The notes below the pieces were generated by a model that was not told the origin of the DNA, made no database searches, and worked only from the letters and a program-made list of their open reading frames with translations. A program made the translations under genes and the position numbers. A stretch of DNA of 64,000 nt from a bacterium BMS3Abin14 (GTDB lineage: Bacteria; BMS3Abin14): positions 35,335 through 99,334 of the forward strand of contig BDTG01000027.1 of NCBI GenBank assembly GCA_002897695.1, written 5' to 3'. The number at the start of each line of letters is the position of its first letter. Within the stretch, counting starts at the first letter, position 1. Below are positions 8,746 through 17,224 of this stretch, piece after piece.

Positions 8746-9852
8746 CCGAGTGTCTCCATCAGGTAGGCGTGGATAAATCCATCCAGATCGCCATCCAGGA
8801 CCGCATCGGCGTTACCGGACTCGTAACCTGTCCTGTGATCCTTGACCATCCTGTACGGGTGAAGAACGTAGCTTCGTATCTGGCTGCCCCAGGCGATCTC
8901 TTTTTTCCCTTCCTGAAGCTTTGCAAACTTCTCATCCCTTTCACGCTTGGCCCGCTCAAAGAGCCTTGCACGGAGGATTCGCATGGCGGTGGCCCTGTTT
9001 TTGTGCTGCGACCTCTCGTTCTGGCAGGTAACGACAATCCCTGTCGGAAGATGGGTGATCCTGACGGCCGAGTCCGTCACATTGACATGCTGCCCCCCGG
9101 CTCCACTGGACCTGTAGGTGTCTATCCGAAGATCCTTCTCCTCAATTTCCACTTCCATGTCATCCTCAACCTCAGGGTAAACGAAGACCGAGGCAAAAGA
9201 GGTATGCCGCCGTTTATTGGCATCGAACGGGGAGATGCGAACCAGACGATGAACCCCGATTTCCGCCTTCAGATAACCGAAAGCGTAGTCTCCTTCAACT
9301 GCGATGGTGGCGCTTTTTATCCCTGCCTCCTCAGCAGCCTGAAGGTCGAGTATTTCCGAGACGAACCCCCTGCGCTCAACCCATCGGACGTACATGCGGA
9401 AGAGGGTCTGCGCCCAATCCTGCGACTCGACTCCGCCGGCGCCCGGGTTGATGGTCAACAGCGCATTCCTCGAATCCGCCTCATCACCGAGGAGCGACTC
9501 AAACTCCAGCTCAGAGAGGGCTTTTTCCGCGTCCTCAAGGAGGGGAATGTACTCTTTCAGGAGAGCGGGGCATCCCTCCTTGTCCTCTTCCATAAGTTCG
9601 GCGGCGGCGCCAAGATCATCAAGCATTCCCCTGATGCGTCCGGATCTGTCGATTTCCCTCCTGAGCCGGCTGATCTCTCTGGTCTTTACCTGTGCACTCT
9701 CCTGGTCCTTCCAGAAATCCGGGTCGATGGTATCTTTCTCGAGCTGCTTCAGCCTGGATGCCTTTCCAGCCAGGTCAAAGATGCCTCCCGAAGGAGTCCA
9801 GCTTTTCCGCTGCATTGCCTATGGCGAGTTTGAATCCTTCCAGATTTTCCAT
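8742..9852 (-). CDS. prfB: Peptide chain release factor 2, expressed by programmed +1 frameshift
   Basis: The ATG at 9852 follows AAGGAGAAG and opens a 25-codon zero frame ending in CTT TGA C (CTT 9780-9778, TGA 9777-9775), with GGGAGG six bases before the TGA as an internal SD. Shifting +1 at CTT joins it to the long frame (GAC at 9776) and gives 369 residues, close to the E. coli 365. The body has the stop-codon-recognising SPF (RISPFDANK) and the GGQ motif (SSGAGGQHVNVTDS). RF2 ends translation at UGA and UAA, and the slip at UGA is the known autoregulatory switch. The start overlaps the 3' end of lnt by 34 bp. Confidence 0.95.
9774..9792 (-). promoter_or_regulatory. prfB programmed frameshift site (internal SD + CTT TGA C)
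   Basis: On the coding strand the site reads GGGAGG CAT CTT TGA C. This matches the known RF2 shift site: an SD-like element, three bases, a slippery CUU, the poorly terminated UGA, then C. Low RF2 favours the slip, high RF2 favours termination. Confidence 0.93.
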
Positions 9853-11360
9853 GGTCTTCTCCTTGTCACTGATAGTTTTCTTAAAGCAAATAATAATATC
9901 ACAAAGGCGGAAATATAGACAATCAGGTCGCCAGACCGATTATAAAAGGTCCTCTTCCCGCCCGTTTCCAGCGTGGCGGTAATGGTTCCCCTCTGAAAAA
10001 GGCCAATGGACTTGACCATGCGCCCTTTTCTATCAAAAATCGCCGAGATACCCGTATTGGCTGCCCTGATAAGTGGGACGCCATTTTCGGCCGCCCTTAC
10101 GGCAGATGCCGCGAGATGCTGTCGCGGCCCCCATGTTTTTCCAAACCAGGCATCGTTGGTTAAATTCAGAAGAATTCCAGCCCCACGGCGAACCTCCTCA
10201 CGGGCCAGATAGGGAAACGTGGATTCAAAACAGATCAGGGTTCCAGCCGGAACAGGCGTAGTGAAAGGCCCCTTCATGCCACCCGAAGCGAATTCCCCAG
10301 CCCCGGGGACCATCTTCTCCAGAAAGCCCAGGACGCGATGGAATGGAATATATTCCCCGAATGGCACGAGCTTGATCTTGTCGTACCATTCCTCACCACC
10401 GTCAGGCTCGACATGGTATGCGCGGTTTAGATAGATTACTTTCCCATCCCTTATGGCGAAAGCAGGACTGCCGAAAACGAGGTCGACATTTTCCTTCCTG
10501 GTAAAATTACGGATCCTGTCAGCAAGATCCATCTCAGTCTGATAATAAAATGTTACAGCGGCCTCGGGCCATACAATAAGATCGGATCCACTGAGGGCTG
10601 CACCGGCTGAAAGACCAAGGTATGTGTCCAGGATATTCTCCTTCATTGACCCTTCCCATTTTATTTCCTGCGGGAAGTCGCCCTGAACAACACTGACCGT
10701 AATCGGGCGCCAAGCTCCTTCGTCCCCCGAAAAATACCCCGGGAGAAGCGCCGCGATGGCCAACACCAGTAAAACGGCGACTCTTGTCAGCAGCCTTCGC
10801 CGGTTTCCATCCACTACGGATTCAATGGCCTCCAGCAGGACAACGCCCGCAAGAACGCTCAGGAAGGATACCCCGAAGACACCCACCACACCGTAGAGAG
10901 GAAGAATCAGCGATGTCCTCCAGAACCCGGAACCGAGAATAAGCCATGGGAAGGGGGCCGGGAATCGGGAGCGGGCCACCTCCGTAAGCACCCATACCGA
11001 GGGAAGGACGATCGCAGGCCACGGGCCCCCTGCCCTTTTGACAAGAGGAACAACCGCTGTAAACGCTCCGGGGTACAGGGCCAGAATAGCGGCCATAAGA
11101 ACGATGGGCAATTGACTCAGTGGAAAGGAAAATCCACCATAACGGGAAAGAGTCCGGGATATCCAGTTAAGGGAAACGAAAAACCAGATCAACCCCGCCA
11201 GCCACCCGTAAAAAAAAGCGCGACCGGCGCCCTGAAACCGAACGGAGAAAAAAAGGGGAACCAACGCAACCGGAGCCAGCCATCCCATGTCCGGCCCCGG
11301 GAAGGTCAGGACCAACAACGCTGATGATGCAAGAATTCCGGCAAGGGGCCCGACCCTCAT
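9819..11360 (-). CDS. lnt: Apolipoprotein N-acyltransferase
   Basis: 513 residues: an N-terminal block of about six membrane helices (residues 1-205) followed by a periplasmic nitrilase-type domain. The catalytic triad segments are visible: Glu in IVWPEAAVTFY, Lys in KIKLVPFGEYIP and Cys in GTLICFESTFP. A final membrane helix lies near the C-terminus (LIVYISAFVILLFAL). It adds the third acyl chain to lipoproteins in the inner membrane. The start ATG overlaps the stop of the corC-like gene by one base. Confidence 0.96.
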   Translation of the reverse strand: MRVGPLAGILASSALLVLTFPGPDMGWLAPVALVPLFFSVRFQGAGRAFFYGWLAGLIWFFVSLNWISRTLSRYGGFSFPLSQLPIVLMAAILALYPGAFTAVVPLVKRAGGPWPAIVLPSVWVLTEVARSRFPAPFPWLILGSGFWRTSLILPLYGVVGVFGVSFLSVLAGVVLLEAIESVVDGNRRRLLTRVAVLLVLAIAALLPGYFSGDEGAWRPITVSVVQGDFPQEIKWEGSMKENILDTYLGLSAGAALSGSDLIVWPEAAVTFYYQTEMDLADRIRNFTRKENVDLVFGSPAFAIRDGKVIYLNRAYHVEPDGGEEWYDKIKLVPFGEYIPFHRVLGFLEKMVPGAGEFASGGMKGPFTTPVPAGTLICFESTFPYLAREEVRRGAGILLNLTNDAWFGKTWGPRQHLAASAVRAAENGVPLIRAANTGISAIFDRKGRMVKSIGLFQRGTITATLETGGKRTFYNRSGDLIVYISAFVILLFALRKLSVTRRRPWKIWKDSNSP

Positions 11361-12178
11361 TATTTTTCAAAATCTCCGCTTTGCGACTTTGTCACCAGTA
11401 TCCTGGTGACCTTTCTGGCATCGGCCTCCTCAATTGAAAAACGGAGGGAACCCACATCACACTGCTCTCCACGCACGGGCACATGTCCCATAGTATGGCT
11501 TACAAACCCGCCCAAGGTATCGTAATCACCCCTTGTAAGGGACACACCCACTTCGTTCTCGAAATCCTCAATGTGAAACCGCGCGTCGAAAATATACTTT
11601 CCCTCATCCAGTTTGGAAAAAGAGAGCTGTTCCTCTGTGTCGTACTCATCCTGGATATCCCCGACTATCTCTTCAAGGATATCCTCAATGGTAATGAGGC
11701 CGGCAGTCCCGCCGTACTCGTCGACCGCCACGGCCATGTGAACCCTCCTGGACTTGAACTCCTTTAAAAGATCCCCGATCGTCTTTCCCTCCGGGATAAA
11801 ATAGGCCTTATGAAAGATACTCCCAAGGTTGACTTCGTCGGGTGTGCTGCCCCAGTACTTGAGAAGATCCTTCGCGTAGAGGATCCCAAGGATGTGATCG
11901 ATATCTCCATCATAAACCGGGATTCGACTGTGGCCCGCGGTGATAATCGTCTCAAGAACCTGTTTGAGGGGCAAATCCTTCTCAATGGATACGATATCGG
12001 TTCTGGGGACCATAACCTCCCGCACCCGCGTTTCATCGAGATCCAGGACGGCATCAATCATGGCGTGTTCGTCCCTGTTGATCACCCCCTCCTGTTCGCC
12101 TTCCTCGATGAGGTTCTGAATCTCCTCCTCCGTGACGTGCAGGCCGAAAAGCCTTCGCCCGAATGTTTTCAACTGCAT
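11360..12178 (-). CDS. CorC/HlyC-family CBS-domain protein
   Basis: 272 residues from the ATG at 12178 (GAGG upstream); a GTG at 12196 is an alternative. Two CBS domains (VMVPRTDIVSIEKDLPLKQ; GKTIGDLLKEFKSRRVHMAV, then AGLITIEDILEEIVGDI) are followed by the CorC/HlyC transporter-associated domain. The DUF21 membrane domain of longer relatives is absent, so this is the short soluble form that sits next to lnt and ybeY in many bacteria. A role in Mg/Co efflux is inferred from the family name only. Confidence 0.88.
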   Translation of the reverse strand: MQLKTFGRRLFGLHVTEEEIQNLIEEGEQEGVINRDEHAMIDAVLDLDETRVREVMVPRTDIVSIEKDLPLKQVLETIITAGHSRIPVYDGDIDHILGILYAKDLLKYWGSTPDEVNLGSIFHKAYFIPEGKTIGDLLKEFKSRRVHMAVAVDEYGGTAGLITIEDILEEIVGDIQDEYDTEEQLSFSKLDEGKYIFDARFHIEDFENEVGVSLTRGDYDTLGGFVSHTMGHVPVRGEQCDVGSLRFSIEEADARKVTRILVTKSQSGDFEK

Positions 12179-12226
12179 GGCAATCCGCCTCAGCACGGTC
12201 GGACCATAATGTCGGTGGGGTACGGT

Positions 12227-12679
12227 TCAGGGGACATATCTGTCTTCCATCTTTCTCATGGCATCCGCCTCTTCCTCGCTGCCCTCATGGTCATATCCGA
12301 GAAGGTGGAGAACGCCATGGGTCAACAGCCTTCGAAGTTCCGCATCCAGTTCCGTTCCGAACTCACGCGCCTGCTTTTTGGCACGATCCATTGAGATCAC
12401 CACGTCCCCGAGAAGGCACGGCGCTCCTTCGAAGGGCAGGGTCTCGCCTTCCTGCTGGGAAAAGGACAGGACATCAGTCGCACTGTCGATACCACGGTAT
12501 TCCCGGTTAAGCTCCCTGATCTGTGCATCATCGGTTAAATAGAGGCTTAGTTCTCCATCAAGTCTGCCCAAGTCTTTTAATATTATGGAGGCCAGGGTCT
12601 TCAGCATCCTCATGTGCGGTTTCGACCCGGTGGTTTTGCTCCCTGTCAGAACCGTTGGTCTTTCTTCTTTTTTTGTCAT
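12227..12679 (-). CDS. ybeY: Endoribonuclease YbeY (16S rRNA maturation)
   Basis: 150 residues from the ATG at 12679, chosen because GAGGAAAAGG lies directly upstream. The zinc-binding HGVLHLLGYDHEG motif (three histidines), the NREYRG-x-DSATDVLSF segment and LLGDVVIS are diagnostic. It is needed for 16S 3'-end processing and ribosome quality control. The 5' 122 bp overlap the pgpH 3' end in another frame, an unusually long overlap. The phoH-pgpH-ybeY order is common. Confidence 0.94.
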   Translation of the reverse strand: MTKKEERPTVLTGSKTTGSKPHMRMLKTLASIILKDLGRLDGELSLYLTDDAQIRELNREYRGIDSATDVLSFSQQEGETLPFEGAPCLLGDVVISMDRAKKQAREFGTELDAELRRLLTHGVLHLLGYDHEGSEEEADAMRKMEDRYVP

Positions 12680-15053
12680 CCTTTTCCTCAGCGTTGGCCC
12701 GAAGGTCCGGATAGTCAATCCTGTGATGGAAAATTCCGGTAATTGTCCTGGTAAAGCTTTTGGCAATCTGATGAAGGTCCCTGAGGGTCAGGTCTGATTC
12801 ATCCAGTTGCCCATCAATGAAGACATCGTTGATAATCTTCTGGACCAGTCCGCGAATCCTGGCGGGGGTGGGATCAGTCAGGACCTTGGAGGCAGCCTCA
12901 ACGGCGTCGGCCAGCATTATAAGCGCCGCCTCGCGGCTTTGCGGCTTGGGGCCAAAATAGCGAAAATCCCTTTCATCCACGGTCTGGACGGATGGGTCCT
13001 CCTTCTCCTTGGCCTTATTGAAAAAGAAGGTTATCAGGCGGGTGCCGTGATGCTGTTTGATGATATCCACTATCCTCCTGGGGAGGTGTTGTTCCCGCGC
13101 AACCTCCATGCCGTCCTTTACGTGGGCGGTGAGGATCAGGGCGCTCATGCTGGGTGAAAGTTTTTCATGGCGATTGCCCCGGCTTTCCTGATTTTCCACA
13201 AAATATTCGGGTTTATTAATCTTGCCCACATCATGATACAGGGCAGCAACCTTGGTCAGAAGCGGATTGGCCCCGATCTCCTCAGCGGCGGCTTCCGCCA
13301 GCGACCCAACAAGAACGCTGTGATGGTAACTTCCCGGGGCTCTCAGGATCATCTTCTTGAGAATGGGCTGATTGAGGTTTGCGAGTTCCATGAGCTTCAT
13401 GTCGGTAGCCACCCGGAAACCCGATTCCATAACGGGGAGGGCAAGGGAGACAATGAGAGCGGCAACAATTCCGCCTCCCAGAGCGAAGGGCAAATGCCAG
13501 AGGGTTCCGATGTTAAAAAGCCCACCGTCCTTGAGTGCGTTGACGAGAGCAAGAAGAACGCTTGCCCCTCCTACTGCGAGGCCGGCCTTGACGAGTGACG
13601 ACCTTTGACGGCAGTGAATAACACTGAAGGATGCGACCACCCCGCCGATGAATGAATACAGGAAGGTCATCAGGCTCCATTCTGTCAGCAGACCGGAAAA
13701 AATGGATGTGACACCGGCGACTACGAAGCCCACGCTCACAGGAAAAAGCGTTGCGGCAATCATCGCTCCTGCGGAAAACGGCACTACGAGCGTTAAGGTC
13801 GCCAGGGTCAGACCGGTATAAGTGGTGGCAAGCGCCTGGACGAAAGCAAGGGAACCTTTTATCAAAATCATCTGCAGGACAATAATTACCACAAGGATCA
13901 CGAGGCTTTGCATATCCATTGCCACCTTCCGATCGACCCGCGAAAGGATTCGGAAGAAGACAAAAAGGACAATGGCCACCAGGATAAAAAGTCCAAGAAT
14001 AAGTGTCAGCCGCCCCTGGTTGGGGCCGGAGTGACTCAGTGCGTGGATCTTGACAATTTTTTCGTCGGACAGGGGATCACCGGCCCGGACAATGACCTCT
14101 CCACGTTTCACCTGAAGGTAGACCGGTTTCGCCTCTGCGACCGCCTTGGCCTTGCGCGACTCGGTTGCGGAGCGGTTGAAAGTAAAGTTGGGGCGCACCA
14201 GATCCTGTGCCAGAGCCTCAAGAAGCTTCCTGAGCTTAAGTTCCTGTCTGGTCCACTTAACGGAGGAAAACACCTTTTTTACCCGGGCTCTTGCGGCTTT
14301 TTGAGAGAGGATGCTGGCAAAATCGTCCAGAACCATCTCCTGCCTGACCGCATCCAGCGTCCTGACCGTTACCCCTCTGCCCCGCTCTTTGAGAAGAAGC
14401 TCCCTGTTTGAAACGATCCCCATCCCGCGGATAGGCTGCAGGGACTCCAACAGGATTTTCTGGCTTCTCTCGCTGAACCCATCCTTAAGAAGGGGGGCCA
14501 TCTGTTCCAGAGAGACCCCGATTGACATGGATTCAATGAATTTCCCAACAGGTCCTTTCCTGGCCTCCTCAGCCTGTTTCCTGAACAGGTCGAGCTCCTC
14601 TTGAATCTGCGGCCTCGAATCCTTCGGGGCGTTACGGTACCTTCTTATCAGTTCCTCTTCCACGTTCTGCTGATCCGTGATGAGGTTCCGCATCTTCTGG
14701 AAAAAAAGTTTAATTTTATTGGTTGTCTCCAGGTCCTGCTTGCGATCGAAATCGTAGACAGCGAGGACCGATGCCTCAGCCTCCAGTCTTCTTGCCTGAG
14801 TGGAGGCCTCATCCACCACGAGAATCGACTTGGACGCCTTGATGTCGCTTTTCGCTATGTCACCTACCTGGTAATCCGCGTTCCGCGGCTGTCGGAAAGG
14901 TATGAGGATGTAGGTGATAAGCAAAACGGTAACCCAGAACAGGACAGACCACTGGACATCCCGGTCCCATTCCAACAACCACTTTACCCTGAAGAACCCG
15001 AGCCCCGATCCGGACCGTTTTCCCTCTTTTGCAGGCGCCTGCGATTTGGGCAT
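12558..15053 (-). CDS. pgpH: PgpH/YqfF-type 7TM-HD phosphohydrolase (likely c-di-AMP phosphodiesterase)
   Basis: 831 residues. A first membrane helix (about 35-55) is followed by a large extracytoplasmic domain (7TMR-HDED type), a seven-helix membrane block (about 345-545), and a cytoplasmic HD domain with KVAALYHDVGKINKPEYF, a further conserved region (LPRRIVDIIKQHHGT) and ADAVEAASK. In firmicutes this family degrades c-di-AMP; the same activity here is inference. It is adjacent to phoH (1 bp gap), the usual context. Confidence 0.92.
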   Translation of the reverse strand: MPKSQAPAKEGKRSGSGLGFFRVKWLLEWDRDVQWSVLFWVTVLLITYILIPFRQPRNADYQVGDIAKSDIKASKSILVVDEASTQARRLEAEASVLAVYDFDRKQDLETTNKIKLFFQKMRNLITDQQNVEEELIRRYRNAPKDSRPQIQEELDLFRKQAEEARKGPVGKFIESMSIGVSLEQMAPLLKDGFSERSQKILLESLQPIRGMGIVSNRELLLKERGRGVTVRTLDAVRQEMVLDDFASILSQKAARARVKKVFSSVKWTRQELKLRKLLEALAQDLVRPNFTFNRSATESRKAKAVAEAKPVYLQVKRGEVIVRAGDPLSDEKIVKIHALSHSGPNQGRLTLILGLFILVAIVLFVFFRILSRVDRKVAMDMQSLVILVVIIVLQMILIKGSLAFVQALATTYTGLTLATLTLVVPFSAGAMIAATLFPVSVGFVVAGVTSIFSGLLTEWSLMTFLYSFIGGVVASFSVIHCRQRSSLVKAGLAVGGASVLLALVNALKDGGLFNIGTLWHLPFALGGGIVAALIVSLALPVMESGFRVATDMKLMELANLNQPILKKMILRAPGSYHHSVLVGSLAEAAAEEIGANPLLTKVAALYHDVGKINKPEYFVENQESRGNRHEKLSPSMSALILTAHVKDGMEVAREQHLPRRIVDIIKQHHGTRLITFFFNKAKEKEDPSVQTVDERDFRYFGPKPQSREAALIMLADAVEAASKVLTDPTPARIRGLVQKIINDVFIDGQLDESDLTLRDLHQIAKSFTRTITGIFHHRIDYPDLRANAEEKDDKKRRKTNGSDREQNHRVETAHEDAEDPGLHNIKRLGQT

Positions 15054-15054
15054 G

Positions 15055-15999
15055 TCATAGCCCCCTTTTCTCGTATGCTCTTATGACCTGCTGAACAAGC
15101 GGGTGCCGGACTACGTCACCTTCATCGAAGTTCACAAAACTGATCCCTTCGATACCCTGGAGTATTTCCAAAACTTCCACCAGGCCTGAGGAGGATCTAA
15201 CCGGAAGATCGATCTGTGTTATATCCCCCGTTATGACAGCCTTGGAATCAAACCCCAGGCGCGTCAGGAACATCTTCATCTGTTCGGTGGTTGAATTCTG
15301 GGCTTCATCAAGAATTACGAAAGAATCGTTAAGGGTTCGGCCGCGCATGAAAGCCAGAGGGGCTATTTCAATAACCCCCCTGTCGATGAGTTTCAGCGCC
15401 TTCTCGGAGCTGAGCATCTCAAAGAGGGCATCGTATAAAGGTCTGAGGTAGGGGTTGACCTTCTCGTAAATATCTCCAGGAAGAAATCCAAGTTTTTCAC
15501 CGGCCTCAACCGCCGGTCTGGCAAGGATAATTCTGCTTACTTCCTTTCTCACAAGGGCGAGAACCGCCGCAGCCATGGCCAGGTAGGTCTTACCGGTTCC
15601 TGCAGGCCCTACACCAAAAACGATATCGTCTTCCCGTATCTTCTTGAGGTAAAACCTTTGATTGACACTCCTCGGCACGATCGATTTACGGGGAGAAATA
15701 ATGATCGTCTGGGACATTAGCTCCGATAGTTCAGGTTTTTCACCATCCGCAACCTGCCCGAACAATCCCTCAAGCTCCTCGCGTGTAATCCTGGCCCCCC
15801 GATCAACGGTGCTCAGAATATCGCGGATTACCCTTTCCACCTCATCAACTTTTTCAGCCGGCCCTTCCAGAAAGACCTTCTCCCCACGGATGCCGACGCG
15901 AACCCCGGTGAGACTTTCGATGGTTTTCAGGTTGCTGTCCAGGTCCCCGGTCAGCACACGGGCCTGATGTTCATTATCCAGTTTAAGAGCCCTTTTCAC
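15055..15999 (-). CDS. PhoH-like ATPase
   Basis: 314 residues. An N-terminal single-KH-like region (residues 10-70) precedes a P-loop ATPase with Walker A VGPAGTGKTYLAMA, Walker B FVILDEAQNSTTEQM and sensor ITGDITQIDLP. The GTG at 15999 is preceded by AGAGGTTTACTG. Family members are linked to RNA metabolism and phosphate stress; the substrate is not established. The phoH-pgpH-ybeY linkage supports an RNA-related role. Confidence 0.94.
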   Translation of the reverse strand: MKRALKLDNEHQARVLTGDLDSNLKTIESLTGVRVGIRGEKVFLEGPAEKVDEVERVIRDILSTVDRGARITREELEGLFGQVADGEKPELSELMSQTIIISPRKSIVPRSVNQRFYLKKIREDDIVFGVGPAGTGKTYLAMAAAVLALVRKEVSRIILARPAVEAGEKLGFLPGDIYEKVNPYLRPLYDALFEMLSSEKALKLIDRGVIEIAPLAFMRGRTLNDSFVILDEAQNSTTEQMKMFLTRLGFDSKAVITGDITQIDLPVRSSSGLVEVLEILQGIEGISFVNFDEGDVVRHPLVQQVIRAYEKRGL

Positions 16000-16017
16000 C
16001 AGTAAACCTCTAAGTCA

Positions 16018-17220
16018 TCAATCTTCCGGCGACTCGATAACCGGACCGTTTTCAGATGCCCTCACGGTGTAGGGTTGGGCGAAGGGATAGGTAGCGTCCG
16101 ATGGCAAAATGAATTCGCTTTGGACAAGGTCTCCGACAGCCGCGGGATAAACCCCCTTTTCAAGCCGGTAGACATGCATGGCGAGATTCAGGCGTAATGT
16201 CTGTGCCTCGCTGACGGACCTTCTTATCATCACAGCTTTTTCGGATGTCATCCTTGAGAAGAGAAGAAGACGGTAGCCGGAAATGCTCAAGACCGAAAAA
16301 GCGGCAAAGAGCACGCCGGAAAGCACCGCAAATGTCATGAACATGGGAAAAAGCCTTTTTCCCGCCTGCCCCTTTCCCTCTTTTTCGATAGCCCTGGGCG
16401 TTGACGCAGGCGTCTTGACGGGCTTGACAAGACCGAACCCAAGGAGGTCAACAACGCTCCTGGCGGCCTCAAAATCACCTAGAAGTGATCTATATGCAAT
16501 ATCACCAACCGTCCATTGGCCATCGATGAGATCAAAAACCATCTCCTGGTCGGCGGTGAGCAGGGTTTTATCCCCATCGTACGGTTTGGGCTTTTCCTCT
16601 CCGAAAATGTCGATATCGGACATATCCTCTTTTACCTGAGCACTCATCTGAGATCTTCTGAGAATCTTATCCTCTGCCTCCGGAAGCCTGGTGAACACCA
16701 TGTCCAACGAGGGAATCTTCCCCTTGATGCCAGGCCATTCATCGATTATTCGAGCTGCCTCCATGAGCACAAATTCCGCCGCCAGGGGGGTCAACAGTTG
16801 CGTGTCGTAACTGACGTTCCCTCCTTCAAAACGGTAGTTTCCGCTTGTCCACTGGAATATTTTGAATAGGGTTTCCCTGATCTGAAAGGTCAGGACCGCT
16901 TTAAACTGTTCGGGAGTAATGTATCCCTTTTCCTGGATGATATTGCCGAGTTTCTTCATGGTCCGTACCTGTTCCTGGAGGACGTCATCGAGTTGCATTC
17001 GGTCAACCAGGCCGGATTTGAGAAGAATATCTCCAATCCTCTCTTTGGCAAGGGTCTTTGCGGTTCCGGATTCGGCATTCACAACTTTTCCCAGGTCGAA
17101 GGTTACGGCAACCCTCTTCCCTTTGTCCTCCAGGTGGAGGATCCCCGTCTTTCTCTGATGGGAAATAAGCTGAAAAATATCGGAGAGACCGAAATCCTTG
17201 AGAGTGCCCTTGAGCGCCAT
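16018..17220 (-). CDS. DUF4388 protein with membrane anchor and pseudopilin-like C-terminus
   Basis: 400 residues from the ATG at 17220 (MALKGTLKDFGLSDIFQLIS). Residues 1-100 are DUF4388; about 100-200 resembles the domain often following it (VDRMQLDDVLQEQVRTM, ITPEQFKAVLTFQIRETLFK). A single membrane helix lies near residue 305 (FPMFMTFAVLSGVLFAAF). The last 70 residues (AMHVYRLEKGVYPAAVGDLV) read like the periplasmic part of a type II secretion or pilus pseudopilin. The domain assignment of the C-terminus is inference. It lies 4 bp downstream of the TPR gene. Confidence 0.72.
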   Translation of the reverse strand: MALKGTLKDFGLSDIFQLISHQRKTGILHLEDKGKRVAVTFDLGKVVNAESGTAKTLAKERIGDILLKSGLVDRMQLDDVLQEQVRTMKKLGNIIQEKGYITPEQFKAVLTFQIRETLFKIFQWTSGNYRFEGGNVSYDTQLLTPLAAEFVLMEAARIIDEWPGIKGKIPSLDMVFTRLPEAEDKILRRSQMSAQVKEDMSDIDIFGEEKPKPYDGDKTLLTADQEMVFDLIDGQWTVGDIAYRSLLGDFEAARSVVDLLGFGLVKPVKTPASTPRAIEKEGKGQAGKRLFPMFMTFAVLSGVLFAAFSVLSISGYRLLLFSRMTSEKAVMIRRSVSEAQTLRLNLAMHVYRLEKGVYPAAVGDLVQSEFILPSDATYPFAQPYTVRASENGPVIESPED

Positions 17221-17224
17221 AACC

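Noticed and set aside
8769..9833. 354-residue plus-strand frame opposite prfB
   Set aside because: Antisense shadow of RF2, which is unambiguous.
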